DNA of 64,000 nt from Treponema_I sp045599005 (lineage in GTDB: Bacteria > Spirochaetota > Spirochaetia > Treponematales > Treponemataceae), in NCBI GenBank assembly GCA_045599005.1, contig JAZRVF010000023.1, positions 1 to 64,000 on the forward strand. The letters run 5' to 3'. The notes beneath the pieces were generated by a model. The model did not search any database, was not told the origin of the DNA, and worked only from the letters and a program-made list of their open reading frames with translations. Shown one piece after another: positions 25,567 through 33,892 of this stretch (positions are counted from its first letter, which is position 1; each line of letters starts with the position of its first letter). Both the position numbers and the translations under genes were made by a program.

Positions 25567-25941
25567 ATGATTAAAAAGGTTCTGTATTTTTTAACAATAA
25601 TCATCGCATTCTTTCTCCTTTCCTATGGCTTTGTCAGACTTTTCTGGCAGTTCTCACAGGATGCCCCCATACTTTACACAGTATTGATTTCTGTTATTTT
25701 TGCGATTCTGATCCTCTTTTACATAATCCGGAAGTTTCTTTCCGAATTAAAAAAACTCCCTACACAAAAAGAAAAAAATCACTTCATCAAAAAAACACTT
25801 TATGTGCTGCTGAGAATAATTCTTGTTCTTGCCGGAATCTTGCTGATGATACGTACTGTCTTTGACGGCAGAACTGTGACGGGACTTGTGATCCTGGTTA
25901 TTTCACTGGCCGCAGCCTGGGCCGTAAGGTTTCTGCCGTGA
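25567..25941 (+). CDS. Small multi-helix membrane protein, unknown
   Basis: A 124-residue hydrophobic protein with about four membrane helices (near residues 5-25, 34-54, 76-97 and 100-121) and a basic loop (KKLPTQKEKNHFIKK) between helices 2 and 3. No family is recognised. No clear ribosome site precedes the ATG at 25567. Its stop overlaps the start of the M23 peptidase gene by four bases (GTGA), so the two are coupled and it may assist that envelope enzyme. Confidence 0.65.
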   Translation: MIKKVLYFLTIIIAFFLLSYGFVRLFWQFSQDAPILYTVLISVIFAILILFYIIRKFLSELKKLPTQKEKNHFIKKTLYVLLRIILVLAGILLMIRTVFDGRTVTGLVILVISLAAAWAVRFLP

Positions 25942-26846
25942 CAAAAAAATCCCTTCCATGCCTGGTTTTATGTTTTCTGCTTTTTTCCGCCACAGGCACC
26001 CTTCCGGCCCAGACACAGTCTGAATCTTATCCGCAACTTGAATCATTGCAGTCGGCAAGGGCAAACACAGTTTTTGCCCAGCTGATGAAAGATGTGGAAC
26101 AATATTACATGGACACGGCGGCACACCGGAGTTTTTCCGTGAACATTTACCGCTATAAAGCGCAGAAGGGCGACACACTGATCAAAATAGCATCCCGCTG
26201 TTCAATACCGGCAGAAACTCTTGCAACAGCCAATTCCCTCGGCAGTTCCCAGACTGATATAGCTGGAAAAGATCTTTTCATTCCGGCTGCGGCAGGACTT
26301 TTCATCAACGAGGAGCCACAGTTTTTCCTGGAGTTTCTTGTTGTCAGCAGAATCGAAAATTTCCGAAGCCTTCCAAAATATGAAATAAACGGGAAAACTT
26401 TTTATTTTGCAGCAGGGGAACGTTTTTCCATGACGGAAAGACTTTATTTCTTCAATAATAACCTGGTGAATCCCCTCAAAGATTCAGTCCTCACATCAGA
26501 ATTCGGTATGAGAATCAGTCCGATCACAGGAACTGAAAAAATGCACAACGGGATAGATCTGGCAGCCCAAGCAGGGAGCGAAGTCGTGTCCTGTCAGAAC
26601 GGAATTGTCTCTTCAAGCACCTATGATGATGTCTACGGGAATTACGTCATCATAAACCATGACAGCGGTCTCCAGAGCGTTTATGCCCACCTTCAGAAAA
26701 GCGCGGTAAAAAAAGGGGACAGAATCGCCGCAGGCCAGCTGGTCGGATACGTAGGATCTACAGGAGCTTCCACCGGTCCCCATCTTCATTTTGAAGTCCG
26801 GCAGGGAAATGATTACCTGAACCCCGAAAACCTTCTTCCACGCTGA
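25938..26846 (+). CDS. LysM and M23 peptidase domain protein
   Basis: A 302-residue exported murein hydrolase. A signal peptide (LVLCFLLFSATGTLPAQ) is followed by a LysM domain near residues 73-116 (YKAQKGDTLIKIASRCSIP) and a C-terminal M23 domain. The M23 zinc ligands are all visible: MHNGIDLA (His, Asp) near 197 and GPHLHFEV (His-x-His) near 284, with NHDSGLQSVYAHL between. It should cleave peptidoglycan cross-bridges. It starts with GTG at 25938, coupled to the small membrane protein. Confidence 0.92.
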   Translation: MTKKSLPCLVLCFLLFSATGTLPAQTQSESYPQLESLQSARANTVFAQLMKDVEQYYMDTAAHRSFSVNIYRYKAQKGDTLIKIASRCSIPAETLATANSLGSSQTDIAGKDLFIPAAAGLFINEEPQFFLEFLVVSRIENFRSLPKYEINGKTFYFAAGERFSMTERLYFFNNNLVNPLKDSVLTSEFGMRISPITGTEKMHNGIDLAAQAGSEVVSCQNGIVSSSTYDDVYGNYVIINHDSGLQSVYAHLQKSAVKKGDRIAAGQLVGYVGSTGASTGPHLHFEVRQGNDYLNPENLLPR

Positions 26847-26910
26847 AAAACCTTACATTTATTCTTTTTTTTGCTGTTAAGTTTCAGAAGAATTTGCCGA
26901 TATTAATAAT

Positions 26911-27000
26911 GTCGGGCACACAAATCCCCTCCCACCCATTGTGTGTCCGAAATCGCCTTACTAGGCATTGGGCTGTCCAGAAGCGGACAGCCTTTTTTTT
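26911..27000 (+). ncRNA. Candidate small RNA with C-rich loop
   Basis: About 88-90 nt between the M23 gene and a chemoreceptor gene. Hairpin 1 has a 12-bp stem, UCGGGCACACAA (26912-26923) with UUGUGUGUCCGA (26939-26950), one G:U pair, and a 15-nt loop AUCCCCUCCCACCCA. A minor hairpin (GCC/GGC, 26955-26966) follows, then a strong terminator hairpin GGCTGTCC/GGACAGCC (26971-26992) with eight T. A weak promoter (AATAAT with TTTCAG 17 bp upstream) would start transcription near 26911. The loop is complementary to GGAGG-type ribosome sites. No known RNA family matched by eye. Confidence 0.5.
26971..27000 (+). terminator. Strong intrinsic terminator
   Basis: Perfect 8-bp stem GGCTGTCC / GGACAGCC around loop AGAAGC, followed by eight T. 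It ends the candidate small RNA or, alternatively, the long 3' UTR of the M23 gene. Confidence 0.9.
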
Positions 27001-27024
27001 GTCTTTTTTTGTGTAAAATATTCC

Positions 27025-27052
27025 TTGCACAATGTTTTTCCACTGATATATT
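27025..27052 (+). promoter_or_regulatory. Sigma-70 promoter of the second chemoreceptor gene
   Basis: TTGCAC (27025-27030), 16-bp spacer, TATATT (27047-27052), about 53 bases before the GGAGG-preceded ATG at 27112. An ordinary leadered promoter, in contrast to the leaderless ones in this window. Confidence 0.6.
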
Positions 27053-27111
27053 GTTAAATGACGTCCATGTCGCAAATTTCACGCATAAAAAAAATTATTC
27101 CCGGAGGTTCT

Positions 27112-28992
27112 ATGAAACGTCTGCATTCAATACGGGCAATCATGCTCGTAGTTCTTGATGCTGTTCTTTTGGTTGCCTGTATTGGACTTACACTTATCGG
27201 ACTGCAGTCTTCCCAGCAGCTGATTAAGACTGAAATCAAGAATGACCTTGTAAACAATGCGAAATACCTTTCCGATTCCATCTCAGAAAAAATTAACTCC
27301 ATCTTCACCAGTCTGGAAGTGATTTCATTAAGTCATGAGCTTCAAGTACATCTTGAACTGTCTGCAGCAGGAATTACTGAAACAGAACAGCTTTCCTCTA
27401 TGCTTTCAAATTACGTGAGGGGCGATACAATGCTCCTTGACATTGCTTACCTTGAAAAAGACGGTCTCCTGATCAACAGTGATGGAACAGCATATACTCT
27501 TCCAACCGACGGTGATTTCTACAGAATGATTTCTTCAGCCGGTAAAAACATTCTTGGACCCATTGCAACGGATCAGGATAACTCCCTCCGCCTGGTTTTC
27601 TGCGTTCCGGTGAAAGATCCTTCAGGAATTTCACAGGGAACACTGATCGGAACCACAGACGGATACATGGGTTGTGAAATCGTTGATTCGATCGATCTTG
27701 GAGAGCTTTCTTTCATCCTTGATTCAACAGGAAAAGTTGTTGGACATTCAGACAGACATGTGGTTGAGGCAGGATTCAACATGGTGTCTGATCCCAATTC
27801 AGACCAGGGGCTTGCAAAAGTCGCACAGCAGGCAATAATGGGCAATTCCGGTTTCACAGAAATTGACTACCAGGGCATTCATCTCTGGATAGGTTATTCT
27901 CCGGTAAAGGGCACTAACTGGAGTATCTCAATTCTCAGGGACAGGGATTCGTCCACCCGTTCACTCATCAAAATATCAGGAATTCTCGCAGCAATCAGTT
28001 TTGTTGTTCTTTTTATCGGCTCACTTCTTGTCTGGGTCATTTCCCGCACCGTTGCCCTCAGCATCGGAATCAACAACCAGGCCCTGGACAATCTTGCGTC
28101 AGGAAATCTTGCCTTTGGTGATAAACTTGTAGCCCAGATTGAATCAGTTGGCAGAACATCATTGGAATTCAATGCGATGAGCAAAGCGGTTCTGAATCTT
28201 CACTCAAAACTGACGGAAATTGTCGGTGAGATTTCAGATTCCGCCTCTGAGATTACTGCCGGTTCAGAGCAGATTGCGCAGACCAGTCAGATTGTTTCCT
28301 CTGGAGCCTCCGAACAGGCCGCTTCAACAGAAGAGATTTCCTCAACAATGGAAGAGATGGCTTCCAACATAAGGCAGAATGCAGACAACGCCAGCAAGAC
28401 AGGAAGCATTGCGGAACAGACAAAGATTGACGGCATTGAAGCAGGGAGAGGTGTCTCTGATTCACTCCAGGCAATTCATGAGATTGCTGAGAAAATCACT
28501 GTGATTGAAGAGATTGCAAGTCAGACGGATCTGCTGGCACTGAATGCCGCAATTGAGGCAGCCCGTGCAGGGGAAGCAGGCCGCGGATTTGCTGTTGTTG
28601 CAAGCGAAGTCAGAAAACTAGCTGAACGCAGTAAAGTGGCTGCCCACGAAATCAGTGAGACTTCAAAGAAAACAGTGCAGACAGCGGAAACAGCAGGAGC
28701 GATGGTTGACAAGACAGTTCCCGCGATTGAACAGACAGCCCAGCTGGTGGAAGAGATTGCCGCAGCAAGTCACGAACAGGATATCGGAGCCCAACAGGTT
28801 ACAAAAGCTATCGGACAGCTGGATTCAGTCGTGCAGCAGAATGCTTCGGCAGCGGAAGAACTTGCCTCAATGGCAGAGACACTGTCAGTCCATGCAAGCT
28901 CACTGCTTGATGTAATCAGTTTTTTCTCCACGGAAGAAATTGAGCAGGAAATGATTGATGCCAGGCCAAAAGCCCTGGAATATAAAGGTTAA
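27112..28992 (+). CDS. Methyl-accepting chemotaxis protein (dCache-like sensor)
   Basis: A 626-residue chemoreceptor starting at the ATG at 27112 (GGAGG upstream). TM1 is near residues 10-32 (IMLVVLDAVLLVACIGLTLIG), the periplasmic part to about 285 looks like a double-Cache sensor, and TM2 is near 290-312. The cytoplasmic part has methylation helices and the tip EEIASQTDLLALNAAIEA near 490, ending in a short acidic/Lys tail. It shares the signalling half with the receptor at 14.6-16.4 kb, so the two are paralogues with different sensors. Confidence 0.95.
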   Translation: MKRLHSIRAIMLVVLDAVLLVACIGLTLIGLQSSQQLIKTEIKNDLVNNAKYLSDSISEKINSIFTSLEVISLSHELQVHLELSAAGITETEQLSSMLSNYVRGDTMLLDIAYLEKDGLLINSDGTAYTLPTDGDFYRMISSAGKNILGPIATDQDNSLRLVFCVPVKDPSGISQGTLIGTTDGYMGCEIVDSIDLGELSFILDSTGKVVGHSDRHVVEAGFNMVSDPNSDQGLAKVAQQAIMGNSGFTEIDYQGIHLWIGYSPVKGTNWSISILRDRDSSTRSLIKISGILAAISFVVLFIGSLLVWVISRTVALSIGINNQALDNLASGNLAFGDKLVAQIESVGRTSLEFNAMSKAVLNLHSKLTEIVGEISDSASEITAGSEQIAQTSQIVSSGASEQAASTEEISSTMEEMASNIRQNADNASKTGSIAEQTKIDGIEAGRGVSDSLQAIHEIAEKITVIEEIASQTDLLALNAAIEAARAGEAGRGFAVVASEVRKLAERSKVAAHEISETSKKTVQTAETAGAMVDKTVPAIEQTAQLVEEIAAASHEQDIGAQQVTKAIGQLDSVVQQNASAAEELASMAETLSVHASSLLDVISFFSTEEIEQEMIDARPKALEYKG

Positions 28993-29029
28993 CTAAATTT
29001 AATCGGCTGATTATGTAAAAATCACAAAC

Positions 29030-29068
29030 AAAAATGCATAAAAAGTATATTGTTTTTTGCATTTTTTT
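29030..29068 (+). terminator. Weak terminator after the chemoreceptor gene
   Basis: AAAAATGCA (29030-29038) can pair with TGCATTTTT (29058-29066) across a 19-base loop, followed by T. The large loop and A/T stem make it a modest candidate. A separate perfect 8-bp hairpin (TAGCAGAA/TTCTGCTA, 29095-29113) lies in the leader of the next gene. Confidence 0.35.
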
Positions 29069-29136
29069 GTGCCATTATGGCATCAGTGAACTCTTAGCAG
29101 AATTTTTCTGCTATTAAAATTATTACGGAGGAACCA

Positions 29137-30240
29137 ATGAAAAAACTTGGTATCGTTCTTATGGTACTGGTTCTTGCTTGCGGTGTTGTATTCGCAGGCG
29201 GAAAAAAAGAAGCAGCTCCCAAAACAGAAGGCGTGACAGTTCGTCTGCTTACAGATGCAACTGGTATTGATGACAAATCATTCAATGCTGCAGCATGGCG
29301 TGGAATTCTCGAATTCTACGGTGACACAGCTGACAACACAGCAAACCGCGGAAAACTGTATGATGTAGTTACAGCTCAGTCTTCAGATATGTACATTCCT
29401 AACCTTAAGAATGCTGCAGATGAAGGATTCGATCTGGTAATCGTTACAGGTTTCACATGGGCAGATGCTCTTGCAGAAGTTGCTCCTCTCTATCCTGACC
29501 AGAAATTCATGATCGTTGACGTAAACTGGATCGGACAGCCCAACGTACGTGAATATGTTTACAAAGAAGAGCAGGGTTCATACCTTGTCGGTCTTGCTGC
29601 TGCACTCCAGGCAAAAGCAGACGGAATTGCAAACCCCAAATTCGGATTCATCGGTGGTGTTCCTTCTTCAACAATCACAAAATTTGAAGTTGGTTATATC
29701 CAGGGTCTGAAGAGCGTTTACCCCGATGCAGAAGTAGTTGACTACTATGCAAACGACTGGGGTGCTCCTGAGAAAGCAAAACTTCAGGCTAAAAACTGGT
29801 ATGACAACGGTGTTTACTGTATCTTCAGCGCAGCTGGTGGAACAGGAAACGGAACAATCAACCAGGCAAAAGAATACCGCATGGCTGGAAAGAACGTATG
29901 GGCAATCGGTGTTGACTCAGACCAGTACGAAGACGGTATCTACACAGGTACAAAATCTTCTGTTCTTACATCAATGCTGAAAGTTGTTGAAGCTTCAACA
30001 CTGGATGCACTCAACCTGGTAAAAGCTGAGAAATTCTCAGCTGGTGTTGTTGAAATGACACTGACAGACGGTGGTGTAGGTTATTCAAAAGCCAACGCAG
30101 AACTGAAAGCTGACGTAATCGCTGCAGTTGATGAAGCTGCAAAGAAAATCGTTTCTGGAGAAATCTACGTAGTTCCTACATACAAAGATGCTCTGGCTGC
30201 TGGAAAAGTTCCTGCTGGTCTCGGCGCTCTGGATGACTGA
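29137..30240 (+). CDS. pnrA: Purine-nucleoside-binding lipoprotein of the BMP/PnrA (TmpC) family
   Basis: A 367-residue substrate-binding protein. The signal ends LVLAC (Cys 16), a likely lipobox, and the mature start AGGKKEAAPK is typical of treponemal binding lipoproteins. Family landmarks: DDKSFNAAAWRGI near 47, VTGFTWADAL near 110, GFIGGVPS near 168, and the ligand-region FSAAGGTGNGTINQAKE near 230. T. pallidum PnrA (TmpC) binds purine nucleosides. GGAGG precedes the ATG. It heads an ABC operon, followed by a terminator-like hairpin that would favour high receptor expression over the transporter subunits. Confidence 0.92.
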   Translation: MKKLGIVLMVLVLACGVVFAGGKKEAAPKTEGVTVRLLTDATGIDDKSFNAAAWRGILEFYGDTADNTANRGKLYDVVTAQSSDMYIPNLKNAADEGFDLVIVTGFTWADALAEVAPLYPDQKFMIVDVNWIGQPNVREYVYKEEQGSYLVGLAAALQAKADGIANPKFGFIGGVPSSTITKFEVGYIQGLKSVYPDAEVVDYYANDWGAPEKAKLQAKNWYDNGVYCIFSAAGGTGNGTINQAKEYRMAGKNVWAIGVDSDQYEDGIYTGTKSSVLTSMLKVVEASTLDALNLVKAEKFSAGVVEMTLTDGGVGYSKANAELKADVIAAVDEAAKKIVSGEIYVVPTYKDALAAGKVPAGLGALDD

Positions 30241-30268
30241 TTAATAATCATCTGATCGTTTGATTTTA

Positions 30269-30303
30269 CGCCCCTTTTTTACAAGGGGCGTTTTGTTGTT
30301 TTT
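30269..30303 (+). terminator. Intra-operon terminator/attenuator after pnrA
   Basis: Perfect 8-bp stem CGCCCCTT (30269-30276) / AAGGGGCG (30283-30290), followed by TTTTGTTGTTTTT. It stands between the receptor gene and the ATPase gene, whose ribosome site begins directly after it. Probably a partial terminator or an mRNA-stabilising hairpin. Confidence 0.85.
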
Positions 30304-30313
30304 GGAGTTAAAG

Positions 30314-31840
30314 GTGAGTGAATACGCAATTCAAATGCTGGGCATAACTAAGACGTTCCCCGGAGTTATCGCTAATGATGATATAACGCTCGAAGTTAAA
30401 AAGAACGAAGTTCATGCATTGCTTGGTGAGAATGGAGCAGGAAAAAGCACACTTATGTCAGTGCTCTTTGGTGCTTACAGTGCCGACAGTGGCAAAATTC
30501 TTATAAACGGAAAAGAAGTTGCAATCAAAAATCCGAATGTTGCGACTGAACTTGGTATCGGAATGGTACATCAGCATTTCAAATTGGTTCACAATTACAC
30601 CGTTACTGAAAATATTGTGCTGGGTCGAGAGCCCAGAAATGCTTTCGGAATGCTGAAACTGAAAGAAGCAGAGAATAAAGTTGCTGCTTTGAGCAAACAG
30701 TACGGTCTCTTTGTTGATCCGAAGGCAAAAATTGAAGACATTACAGTCGGACAGCAGCAGCGTGTTGAGATTCTTAAAACGCTTTATTCTGATTCCGACA
30801 TTATTATATTTGACGAACCGACAGCAGTCCTTACACCTCAGGAAATTGACGAACTGATGGAAATCATCAGAAAGCTGAAGAAAGAAGGCAAGACAATTGT
30901 CCTGATCACCCACAAACTTAAGGAAATCAAAGCTGTTGCAGACAGATGCAGTGTTCTCCGCCGCGGAAAATATATCGGAACCGTTGACGTAGACAAAGTG
31001 TCTGAACAGGAACTGGCTGACATGATGGTCGGTCGTGCTGTCAAATTTGAAATTGACAGATCTCCTGCAAAACCCGGAAAAGTTGTCCTGGACATAAAAG
31101 GACTTAATATAAAAGATTCAAATGGAATAGCAAAAGTCAAAGATCTTTCACTGCAGGTCAGGGAAGGAGAGATTGTCGGTGTTGCCGGTGTGGACGGAAA
31201 CGGACAGTCAGAACTTCTTCAGGGACTCTGCGGACTTCTGCCTGTTGACGGAGGTGAGATCTGGCTTGACGGCGAGAACATCACAAAAATGTCAGTGCGC
31301 GATAGAATCGAGAAAGGACTCGGTCATATTCCGGAAGACAGACAGAAACATGGAATGGTCAGCGATTTTACAATCAGCGAAAATACCGCTTTGAAAGACT
31401 ATTATTCAAAGAGATATGCGGGAAAATTCGGAATGCTGAATTTCAGCGCGATGGATTCTGTTGCCGATGAACTTATCTCTCAGTTTGACGTCCGTGCAGG
31501 ACAGGGGCATTCAACAAAGGCAGGATCCCTTTCAGGTGGAAACCAGCAGAAAGTTATCGTTGCAAGAGAGATCAGTCTTTCACCGAAGGTTCTTATGATT
31601 GCACAGCCGACACGTGGTCTTGACGTAGGAGCGATCGAATATATCCGAAAGCGAATTATTGAAGAAAGGGACAAAGGAAGAGCAATTCTTCTGGTTTCTT
31701 TTGAACTGGACGAGATTATGAACCTCTGTGACAGAATCGCCACAATCAGTAAAGGTCAGATTGTCGGAATCTTCAACGATGGTGAAGTTACAGAACGTGA
31801 TATCGGTCTGATGATGGCATCAAGTGAGCATAAGGAGTAA
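30314..31840 (+). CDS. Nucleoside ABC transporter, duplicated ATPase
   Basis: A 508-residue protein with two ABC domains. The first has Walker A GENGAGKST near residue 40, signature ITVGQQQRVEILK near 140 and Walker B IIIFDEPTAVL near 163. The second has a degenerate Walker A (GVDGNGQSELLQG, as is usual in RbsA/BmpC-type proteins), signature LSGGNQQKVIVAREI and Walker B MIAQPTRGLDVG. I chose the GTG at 30314, preceded by GGAG at seven bases, over an upstream ATG at 30260 that would lie before the hairpin. It powers nucleoside import with the next two genes. Confidence 0.93.
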   Translation: MSEYAIQMLGITKTFPGVIANDDITLEVKKNEVHALLGENGAGKSTLMSVLFGAYSADSGKILINGKEVAIKNPNVATELGIGMVHQHFKLVHNYTVTENIVLGREPRNAFGMLKLKEAENKVAALSKQYGLFVDPKAKIEDITVGQQQRVEILKTLYSDSDIIIFDEPTAVLTPQEIDELMEIIRKLKKEGKTIVLITHKLKEIKAVADRCSVLRRGKYIGTVDVDKVSEQELADMMVGRAVKFEIDRSPAKPGKVVLDIKGLNIKDSNGIAKVKDLSLQVREGEIVGVAGVDGNGQSELLQGLCGLLPVDGGEIWLDGENITKMSVRDRIEKGLGHIPEDRQKHGMVSDFTISENTALKDYYSKRYAGKFGMLNFSAMDSVADELISQFDVRAGQGHSTKAGSLSGGNQQKVIVAREISLSPKVLMIAQPTRGLDVGAIEYIRKRIIEERDKGRAILLVSFELDEIMNLCDRIATISKGQIVGIFNDGEVTERDIGLMMASSEHKE

Positions 31841-31843
31841 CTG

Positions 31844-32959
31844 ATGGCAAACACAGAAAAAAAACAGAAAAAATCATTTTTTGACTGGTTTCTTTCGAGC
31901 AATGGCGCAATTTCAATCAGCGTAATTCTGCTTGGTTTTCTGGTCGGAACAGTTCTTCTGCTTATTGTTGGAAGAAATCCCGGAGGAATGTATAAAGCAA
32001 TCCTGGATTCTCTGATCGGTGTAAAAAACAACAAGGGTGTCTGGAACTTCCGGAATGTTGGAGAAAGCCTGGCTTATTCAGTTCCATTCATTCTCTGCGG
32101 ACTTTCAATGGCTTTTGCAGCCCGGGTTGGGCTTTTCAACATCGGTGCCGAAGGTCAGTACATCATGGGTCTGGCTGTTGCGCAGGTTGTTGCAGTCTGT
32201 ATTCCGCCTTTTCCAGGCCAGTGGCTTGTTTGTCTTCTGGTTGCAACATTGACCGGAGCAATCTGGGGTGGCGTAGTCGGTATTCTTAAGGCGAAGTATC
32301 AGGTAAGTGAAGTTGTTGCAACAATCATGCTGAACTATACGGGACTCTGGGTTGCACGTCTCATCTGTCTTGCATGTCCGAATGCGACAACATTCAATAT
32401 CGGTACAAATCTTCCTGCAACAGCACTGCTTAAAAAGTTTCTGATCACAAATTCAAACATGAACATCGGATTCTTCTTCATGGTGATCTCCGTAATTCTT
32501 TTCTGGTACATCATGGAAAAAACATCCCTCGGTTTCGGAATGCGTGCAACTGGCTTCAATAAAGAGGCTGCCCGCTGCTCAGGTATCTCGGTCGTAAAAT
32601 CAATCGCACTGAGTATGGCAATTGCAGGAGCATTTGCCGGACTTGCAGGAGGAATCGTTCTTATCGGCGGTGCATATCCGAAAGGCCACGTTGTAAGCAC
32701 AATGCATAACTACGGTTTCAACGGAATTGCGGTTGCTCTCGTAGGAAACAACACCGCACTGGGTACAATGCTTGCCGGAATCCTGTTCGGTGTCCTCAAG
32801 CAGGCACAGAGTATCATGCAGAACTACAACATACCAAAAGAGATCACTTTTATCATTCAGGGATTGATTGTTGTCTTTATCGCATTGCGGTCCGGTCTTG
32901 AACTGTACCGCCAGTATCGTGCAAAGAAAATGCTTCAGAAGGAGGTTCTTGCAAAATGA
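31844..32959 (+). CDS. Nucleoside ABC transporter permease 1
   Basis: A 371-residue permease of the BPD_transp_2 (branched-chain/ribose/nucleoside) type, with a soluble N-terminal tail and about nine to ten membrane helices. GLFNIGAEGQYIMG near 107 and the GMRATGFNKEAARCSGISV loop near 235 (cut to the cytoplasmic coupling-helix region) are family features. It starts four bases after the ATPase gene and overlaps the second permease by four bases. With its partner it forms the heterodimeric membrane channel. Confidence 0.93.
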   Translation: MANTEKKQKKSFFDWFLSSNGAISISVILLGFLVGTVLLLIVGRNPGGMYKAILDSLIGVKNNKGVWNFRNVGESLAYSVPFILCGLSMAFAARVGLFNIGAEGQYIMGLAVAQVVAVCIPPFPGQWLVCLLVATLTGAIWGGVVGILKAKYQVSEVVATIMLNYTGLWVARLICLACPNATTFNIGTNLPATALLKKFLITNSNMNIGFFFMVISVILFWYIMEKTSLGFGMRATGFNKEAARCSGISVVKSIALSMAIAGAFAGLAGGIVLIGGAYPKGHVVSTMHNYGFNGIAVALVGNNTALGTMLAGILFGVLKQAQSIMQNYNIPKEITFIIQGLIVVFIALRSGLELYRQYRAKKMLQKEVLAK

Positions 32960-33864
32960 TGTCTTTTTTCTCAATGCTTCCTACCGTCCTTATGATGGTA
33001 GCTCCTATTCTGATTGCTGCAATCGGAGGAATGGTCTGTGAAAGATCCGGTGTTGTGAACATCGCTATTGAAGGACTCATGGGAATCGGTGCATGTGCAG
33101 CAGCTTCATGTCATTATCTTATGGAAGCGGCAGGCTGCGGCCGTTACAGTCTCTGGGTTGCACTGCTGCTCGGATCTGTAATTTCAATGATTTTCTCAAT
33201 GATCCATGCTTTCGCAGCAATTGACCTTAAAGCTGACCAGACAATTTCTGGAACAGGTATCAACCTTCTGGCGGACGGAATCACAATCTTCGCAGCCCAG
33301 ATTCTTTTCAAGGCTGACAGAACAAAGGAATACAGAATCGGAATGCTTCCTGACAGTCTTGGAATGTATCCCACTGTCTACATTGCAGTTTTTGTCGTTG
33401 TCATTGCCTGGTATGTGCTTTATAAGACGCCTTTCGGAATGCATCTCCGTGCATGCGGTGAACATCCTTCAGCAGCAGACAGCGTTGGAATCAATGTACG
33501 CAGAATCCGTTACACAGGTGTCGGTGTGTCAGGTTTCCTCGCAGGACTTGCAGGCGGTTGTATCGTACTGACACAGACAATCCAGTACACATCAAACACA
33601 ATCAACGGACGCGGATTTATTGCAATCGCTGCCGTAGCATTCGGACGCTGGACACCTATTGGAGTAACTGGGGCAGCATTGCTCTTCGGTGCATCTTCCG
33701 CAATGAGTGTTATCGCGACAAACTTCCAGGCACTTAAAGTGCTTCCGACAGAAATCTTCAATATTTTCCCCTACGTTCTTACTCTGCTTGCATTGATCAT
33801 TTTCTCCGGACGGGATTACGCACCTCTTGCATCAGGAAAACCCTACGACAAGAGCGCAAGCTGA
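32956..33864 (+). CDS. Nucleoside ABC transporter permease 2
   Basis: A 302-residue BPD_transp_2 permease with about eight membrane helices. It has the family pair VVNIAIEGLMGIGA near residue 32 and GMHLRACGEHPSAADSVGI near 172 (coupling region). Its start overlaps the end of the first permease (ATGA). The order receptor-ATPase-permease-permease equals the pnr-type nucleoside operon known from T. pallidum and the bmp/nup operons of other bacteria. Substrate purine nucleosides inferred from the receptor. Confidence 0.93.
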   Translation: MMSFFSMLPTVLMMVAPILIAAIGGMVCERSGVVNIAIEGLMGIGACAAASCHYLMEAAGCGRYSLWVALLLGSVISMIFSMIHAFAAIDLKADQTISGTGINLLADGITIFAAQILFKADRTKEYRIGMLPDSLGMYPTVYIAVFVVVIAWYVLYKTPFGMHLRACGEHPSAADSVGINVRRIRYTGVGVSGFLAGLAGGCIVLTQTIQYTSNTINGRGFIAIAAVAFGRWTPIGVTGAALLFGASSAMSVIATNFQALKVLPTEIFNIFPYVLTLLALIIFSGRDYAPLASGKPYDKSAS

Positions 33865-33892
33865 TACAGCCAGCTGAATGAAGGACAGGACC

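Noticed and set aside
26911..27000. 4.5S (SRP) RNA or 6S RNA
   Set aside because: No GGAAG/GCAGCC-type SRP core loop and no long bulged helix of 6S; only two compact hairpins.
29069..29136. Purine riboswitch in the leader of the nucleoside receptor gene
   Set aside because: Only one 8-bp hairpin fits in the leader; the three-way junction and conserved loop bases of purine riboswitches are absent.
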